Below are positions 59,001-64,000 of a stretch of 64,000 nucleotides of DNA, piece by piece. Each line of letters opens with the position of its first letter. Position 1 is the first letter of the stretch. The DNA comes from Liolophura sinensis (taxonomy: Eukaryota; Mollusca; Polyplacophora; Chitonida; Chitonidae). Below the pieces are notes generated by a model. The model was not told the DNA's origin and did no database searches. It was given only the letters and a program-made list of their open reading frames with translations. The position numbers and the translations under genes were made by a program. The stretch is taken from contig NC_088295.1 of the NCBI RefSeq assembly GCF_032854445.1, forward strand, positions 73,312,028 through 73,376,027, in the 5' to 3' direction.

Positions 59001-62000
59001 CTTTTCATTTTTGCAATAGGGCACAGGGATCTGATTGACAGGCAGCCAGCACATGCTTTGTCTTGTCAGTTTCAGATCAGCCTGCACGTATACAAATTTT
59101 GGTCGCTGTGTGCTGTGTCATGTGTTGTTGTGAGTTGTGTCATGTATCACTTTGTTCTTTGTCATGTATCAGAATGTGCTTTGTCATGTATCACTTTGTT
59201 ATGTGTCATGTATCACTATGTGCTTTGTCATGTATCACTTTGTTCTGTGTCATGTATCACTATGTGCTTTGTCATGTATTGTTGTGTGCTTTGTAATGTA
59301 TTGTTGTGTGCTGTGTTGTATCACTGTGTGCTGTGCAATGTATCACTCTGTGCTGTGCCATGTATCACTTTATGCTGTGTCATGTATCACTATGTGGTGT
59401 GTCACTGGGTGCTGTGTAACGTATCCTGAGCTGTGTCATATATCACTCTGTGCTGTCCATGTATCATTTTGTGCTGTGCCATGTAACACTGTGTGCTGTG
59501 CCATGTAACACTGTGTGCTGTGCCATGTAACACTGTGTGCTGTGTCATGTATCACTGTGTGCTCTGCCTTGTGACACTGTGTGCTCTGCCATGTGACACT
59601 GTGTGCTGTGCCATGTAAGACTGTGTGCTGTGCCATGTATCATTGTGGGCTGTGTCATATATCACTCTGTGCTGTGTCATGTATCACTGTGTGCTGTGCC
59701 ATGTAACACTGTGTACTGTGTCATGTATCACTCTGTGCTATGTATCATTTTGTCCTGTCCCATGTATCACTTTATGTTGTGTCATGTATTGCTGTGTGAT
59801 GTGCCATAAATCACTGTGTACTGTGCCATGTATCACTGTGTGCTGTGTCCTGTATCACTTTGTGCTGTGTCATTTATCACTGTGCACTGTGTCATTTATC
59901 ACACTGTGCTTTGTCATGTATCACTTCATGCTGTGTCATATATCACTTTGTTCTGTGTCATGTATCACACAGTGCTGTATCATGTAACACTTTGTGCTGT
60001 GTCATGTATCATTGTGAGCTGTGCCATGTATCATTGTGTGCCATGTGTCACTGTGTGCTGTATCATGTAACACTTTGTGCTTTGTCATGTATCACTGTGT
60101 GCTGTGCCATGTATCACTGTGTGCTTTGCCATATATCACTGTGTGCTGTGCCATGTAACACTGTGTGCTGTGCCTTGTAACACTGTGTACTGTGCCATGT
60201 AACACTGTGTGCTCTGCCATTTATCACTGTGTGCTGTGTCATGTCACAATCTGTGCTGTGTCATGTATCATTTTGTCCTGTGTCATGTATCACTTTGTGC
60301 TGTGTCATTTATCACTCTGTACTGTGCCATGTATCACACTGTGCTTTGCCATGTATCACTGTGTGCTGTGTCATGTATCACACTGTGCTTTGCCATGTAT
60401 CACTGTGTGCTGTCATGTATCACTTTGTGCTGTTTTGTATCACTGTGTGTTGTGCCATGTAACACTGTGTACTGTGTCATGTCTCACTCTGTGTTGTGTC
60501 ATGTATCACTCTGTGCTGTGTCATGCATCACTTTGTCCTGTGCCATGTATCACTTTGTGCTGTGTCATGTATCACTGTGTACTGTGCCATGTAACACCGT
60601 GTGCTGTGTCATGTATCATTGTTTTGTGCCATGTAACACTGTGTGCTGTGCCATGTATCACTTTGTGCTGTGTCATGTATCACTGTGTGCTTTGCCATGT
60701 AACACTGTGTGCTTTGCCATGTAACACTGTGTGCTGTGTCATGTATCACTCTGTCCTGCATCATGTATCATTCTGTGCTATGTCATGTATCACTGTGTAC
60801 TGTGTCATGTATCACTGTGTGCTGTGTCATGTATCACGGTGTGATGTGCCTAGTAACATGATGTGCTGTACAGTGTATCACTGTGTTCTGTGTCATGTGT
60901 GTTGTCATGTATCACTGTGTGTTTCATCATGCATGACTGTGCTAGTCATGTATCACTGTGGGCTGTATCATCCATCATCATGTGCTGTGCCATGTATCAT
61001 GGTGTGCTGTGTCATTTATCACTGTGTGTTTTGTCAAGTATCATTGTGTTTTGTCAAGTATTACTGTCTGCTGTGTCATGTATCACGGTGTGTTTTGTCA
61101 AGTATCACTGTGTGTTTTGTCAAGTATTTCTGTGTGTTTTGTCAAGTATTACTGTGTGTTTTGTCAAGTATTACTGTGTGCTGTGTCATGTATCACTGTG
61201 TGTTTTGTCAAGTATTTCTGTGTGTTTTGTCAAGTATTACTGTGTGTTTTGTCATGCATCACTGTGTGTATAGACTATATGTATTACATCGTTTATGAGC
61301 TGCTCCTGATGCTGCACTGTTTGCAGTTGGTCATGCTGCAGCAACGCAATTACAGGAGGAGAAAAGCATAGCACTGCGCATCAGATAAATAAATGGACCA
61401 GTTCAATATTTTCTCATTGTAGGTCTGTCTGAGATGCTTTCTTATGTTGTGGTTGCATTCACCAGCTTGATTGTAGCCTATGCCTTCCTCTCCGGAGGGT
61501 TTACTTTTGGACAAGCAAAGAGCAACTTTGAGGAAGAAGCCATCACACACTCGTCACATAAGAATGAGCCAACCATGGTAAGTAACTGAAAACTCACTGA
61601 CTTCTTTCTGTCCCAGCTCTGGGGCCACTTTCACAAAGTGTTGTGGGGCAGGGACCACTTTCACAAAGATGTCAGAAAGTATGATATCGCATACAGGACT
61701 ATGGTAGGCTAATAGCAACAGATGAAATGTTGTAGGACAAATGTACAATGAAAAAAAGAAAATGAAAAAATGTTGTACGCCACTTTGTGAAAGTGGCCCC
61801 TGGTCAATGTTATTATACTATTCTCTCTGTCTAAACTTCTTTTACACTCTTCCTAATTATTCTAAGCTCCCGTTACACTCCTTTTTTTTTGGGAAACATG
61901 TTTCTCCTCCAGAAATCACTTTCTTCTGAACACATGCACTGATGAACAGGTAATGCGTTTAATCACCACTGTGGAGACCTTAAAGAATAAGTGTTTATGG

Positions 62001-63372
62001 ATTTATTTGATTGGTGTTTTGTGCTGTAATCAAGAATATTTCACCTATGCAACAGCGAATGAAACGCACGACCATCCGCAGGTTGCTGAAAGACCTTCCC
62101 ACGTATGGCCAGAGAGGAAGTTAAAGGATAAGTGAAAAAGAATTCTAAAATGAAGATTATGGCTATAGGAAAATGAAGAAAGTTATGGCAAAAAAAAAAC
62201 TTTTGCACTTGAAAAGGTTACATTGTATGACATTAGTAACATTTTCACCAATTCAGTGGAATAAAAACAGATGACATAATGAAACGAAGCATTCTTCTGT
62301 AGAAACATTTGTTTTGAAACAGTGTATTTTTTGTTATATGCATGTACATGCATTAATAACAAAAAGTAACAGTGTTTCTAACTTTAGAGGGGAAAAAAGT
62401 TCAAGACTTGGAATTAACATTTTCAGGGGTATGCAAGGGCATGTATGACATTGCTTTGTGTTTTAGTCTGCTTTGCTGTGTTATTTAAACCTACATGTAT
62501 ATTTATTTATGTTTTTTTTATTTTTTGTGGGTTTTTTTTTAGGCGGGTGCTTATGTGCAACACAGTGACTTCGAGGCCTCTCCCAATGCAGTCATTGTGA
62601 GTTGAAGTCCAGGTCAGGCTGAATTGATTTTTGGTTGTATTACTAAGTGAGAATTTCTGAGATCAGCCTGTACATGGTTGTGGGTTTCCTCAGTTTGGTT
62701 TCCTGTTATGCCCAGTTTCTGCCCACCATAATGTTGTTGGTGGAATATTCTTGAATACAACATAAAACTCCATTAAAATAAATAAATATTTATTATTTAT
62801 TGTTTTTCATTTTGTTTATGTATTTTTATTGAACTTTATTTTCTTTTTATTTATTTGAACATATTGGTTTTTGAGGATATTCTTGGAATATTTCACTCTC
62901 ATGTGAAAAATGGCATTAATGTTAATGTGTAAAAGAAACCTGGCATACTGTTAGAAGGAAACCAATGCTCTCCTCCAGCACTTTTGACACGTCTGTTTCC
63001 CGTATGTACCATTACGTGTAGTACACCCATGCACTTTTTTTCAGCCAGAGGAGCTAGCCACCCTTACTGGAGATGTACCTTTAGTTCAACAAGAGATTGA
63101 TGATGAAGGCCTCTGTCCAGCTGTGTGTAGCCTCGGCTTCTCAGAATCTGCCATTTCACCTTCGGGCCCCTGACCCAGGCCATATGCCCTGAGGGTATGA
63201 CTGTACACACCTATGTGGTGCATAGCACCGTTGATCTAACTGACGCCCCAAAAAGATGCCCTGGCTCTGGTGTTTGTAGACTTCAATGAGAGGAACGTGA
63301 TCCTAGAGCAGCCAGGGCTATTACAAGGAGAGCTGAAGACGAAAACAGTTCAGCACCTGCTTCAAACTGGAG
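56094..63372 (+). CDS. Membrane-anchored coiled-coil protein (start missing, 3' end disrupted)
   Basis: Exons seen: 56,094-56,251, 57,791-58,861, 61,423-61,577 and 63,045-63,372, with compatible phases (1, 1, 0). The first begins in phase 2, so an upstream exon with the start codon exists. It encodes a hydrophobic, signal-like stretch (VVFFLLLHVVLHHSFIVAEA). The second is a 357-codon coiled coil rich in E, K, L and Q. It opens with four 21-residue units (RISELEKSWGNHKEELNASL type, 57,814-58,065) and carries N-glycosylation-type NAS sites. The third has a membrane helix (MLSYVVVAFTSLIVAYAFL). The fourth has an in-frame TGA at 63,171-63,173, but a neighbouring frame and then the original frame continue (LALVFVDFNERNVIL) to a donor at 63,373. 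I do not recognise the family; a membrane protein with a coiled-coil ectodomain is the best description. Confidence 0.65.
57422..57705 (-). repeat. Second-family SINE with perfect 14-bp target duplication
   Basis: Flanked by cattttccttaaag at 57,408-57,421 and 57,706-57,719. Lies in the intron 72 bases before the acceptor region of the coiled-coil exon. Confidence 0.9.
57814..58065 (+). repeat. 63-bp in-frame coding repeat (four units)
   Basis: Units of 63 bases encode 21 residues (three heptads). The last three are nearly identical at DNA level (gagctggagaaatcatgggg), the first is diverged. They produce a mirror ORF on the - strand. Confidence 0.9.
59095..61290 (+). repeat. 2.2 kb intronic minisatellite with 21-bp unit
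   Basis: Roughly one hundred units of about 21 bases (tgtgctgtgtcatgtatcact). Because the unit is a multiple of three and lacks stops, it opens up to 377 codons in all + frames, giving cysteine-, valine- and histidine-rich peptides (CAVSCITLC type). A variant sub-array (gtgttttgtcaagtattact) fills 61,020-61,260. It lies between the coiled-coil exon and the membrane-helix exon. Confidence 0.9.
61620..61802. mobile_element. MITE-like inverted-repeat element (copy 2)
   Basis: ggggccactttcacaaag at the left mirrors ctttgtgaaagtggcccc at the right; an extra left arm copy is present (ggaccactttcacaaagatg at 61,655). The inside shares gacaaatgtac and tgtacgcc with the element at 22,785. Confidence 0.8.
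61996..62125 (-). repeat. SINE with internal deletion
   Basis: Tail and core start (ttgattggtgttttgtgctg), then a jump to gcacgaccatccgcaggttg; the head is absent. Confidence 0.75.
62535..62785 (+). repeat. Old diverged SINE
   Basis: cagtcattgtgagttgaagtccagg, cccaccataatgttg and a tail of aaataaataaat remain of head, core and tail. Confidence 0.65.
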
Positions 63373-64000
63373 GTAAAGTATATGTTCTGTAGGCCTATCT
63401 GCACATACTGTATTTCACCTAAAGTTTGACCTTTCAGAAGTATATAAAGGCCTCAAAATGATACTTTTCTGCCTATTCTTAAGTTTCTCTGGTAAGAAAT
63501 GAATGAGACTTGACAAATCAAACTTCACCCTATTAGTTGGTTGAATCAATCAAAAATCAAGCATTTGAAATGCGTTAAAAATGGAAAAAGCTTAACTTTA
63601 GGTAAAATAATATACTAGTAACTCTGTAGTGTCAGGAAATCTTTTTACAAATATCACACAGTATAATTTTTTATTGAACCTGTACTCGATTACCTATTTT
63701 TCATGTTAAACGTGTTGACATAAATACCAGGTAATAAAGATAAGGTGGGACGGGGAATTTGAAGATTTCCTCACTCTAACAGCTTGGTGTCACCATGGTG
63801 ACAAGCAGCGGCCATTTGCAGAGTCTAACATCTGTTAAGAACCACTTTTCTTCAAGCTTACATGCATCCGTATATCTATCATGTGGAATAGATATAGTTT
63901 GTCAGCATAGCTTGCTCAAAATCAGTGATTTAAACTACGGTACTTTGGTTTCCTCCACTTGAATAGCTGATTAAGTTAAGAATCAAATAATTAATAAATA
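63373..64000 (+). other. Intron and possible next exon of the coiled-coil gene
   Basis: From an acceptor-like taaataccag at 63,730 a frame reading EFEDFLTLTAW, then CHHGDKQRPF runs to a TAA near 63,836. Entry in phase 1 requires a one-base shift near 63,753, so the exon is tentative. The rest shows nothing. Confidence 0.35.

Noticed and set aside
59436..59636. Open frame on the - strand rich in HGTAHSVTW
   Set aside because: Mirror of the same 21-bp array.
60165..61298. 377-codon cysteine-rich open frame
   Set aside because: It is a product of the 21-bp array; neighbouring frames are open as well, and it lies inside an intron with good splice sites on both sides.

Overview
The window is animal nuclear DNA. 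Genes are split by GT-AG introns, gene density is low, and tRNA-derived SINEs, LINE fragments, DNA transposons and minisatellites fill most of the rest. The dominant SINE (tRNA-like head, conserved core, ATTT/AAAT tail) and the C-type lectin/PAN genes suggest a lophotrochozoan, most likely a mollusc (bivalve or gastropod). That placement is from memory of repeat families and was not searched.

Left two thirds (1-43,000): a cluster of C-type lectin genes on the + strand. Each has four exons, all in phase 1: signal peptide, N-terminal half of the lectin domain, C-terminal half with the sugar-site motif, and a cysteine-rich PAN/apple-like exon that ends the protein. Locus B (24,996-29,090) is complete, 246 codons, with a QPD-type motif. 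Locus C (38,970-42,434) is complete, 238 codons, with an EPN-type motif. Locus A (exons 3 and 4 at 1,153-2,450; exons 1-2 lie off the window) has a one-base frameshift. A decayed lone PAN exon lies at 14,700-14,935. Locus A plus about 6 kb downstream is a direct duplicate of locus B and its downstream flank (about 86-8,546 versus 27,494-36,747). Since duplication each copy has gained its own insertions, including a 1.5 kb Tc1-like element and SINEs with clean target-site duplications and matching empty sites. Decayed zinc-finger sequence lies on the - strand downstream of both copies.

Between loci A and B (9,500-22,150) is a transposon graveyard: LINE ORF1 and endonuclease pieces, an LTR-like end with a primer-binding-like site, MULE transposase pieces, an SGNH-hydrolase fragment, and a reverse-strand LINE (endonuclease, reverse transcriptase, RNase H). 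That LINE is split by a 2.4 kb inverted-repeat element carrying a three-exon Myb/SANT-like gene.

Right third (43,000-64,000): satellite and SINE sequence, then two divergently transcribed genes. On the - strand (51,225-48,561) a four-exon gene encodes a 451-residue P-loop GTPase with two C-terminal membrane helices. On the + strand (56,094 to beyond 63,372) a gene encodes a coiled-coil protein with one membrane helix. One intron of the latter holds a 2.2 kb array of 21-bp units that creates long false cysteine-rich ORFs. The last exon region carries frame disruptions. Lectins and membrane GTPases could both serve recognition or defence, but nothing here proves it.
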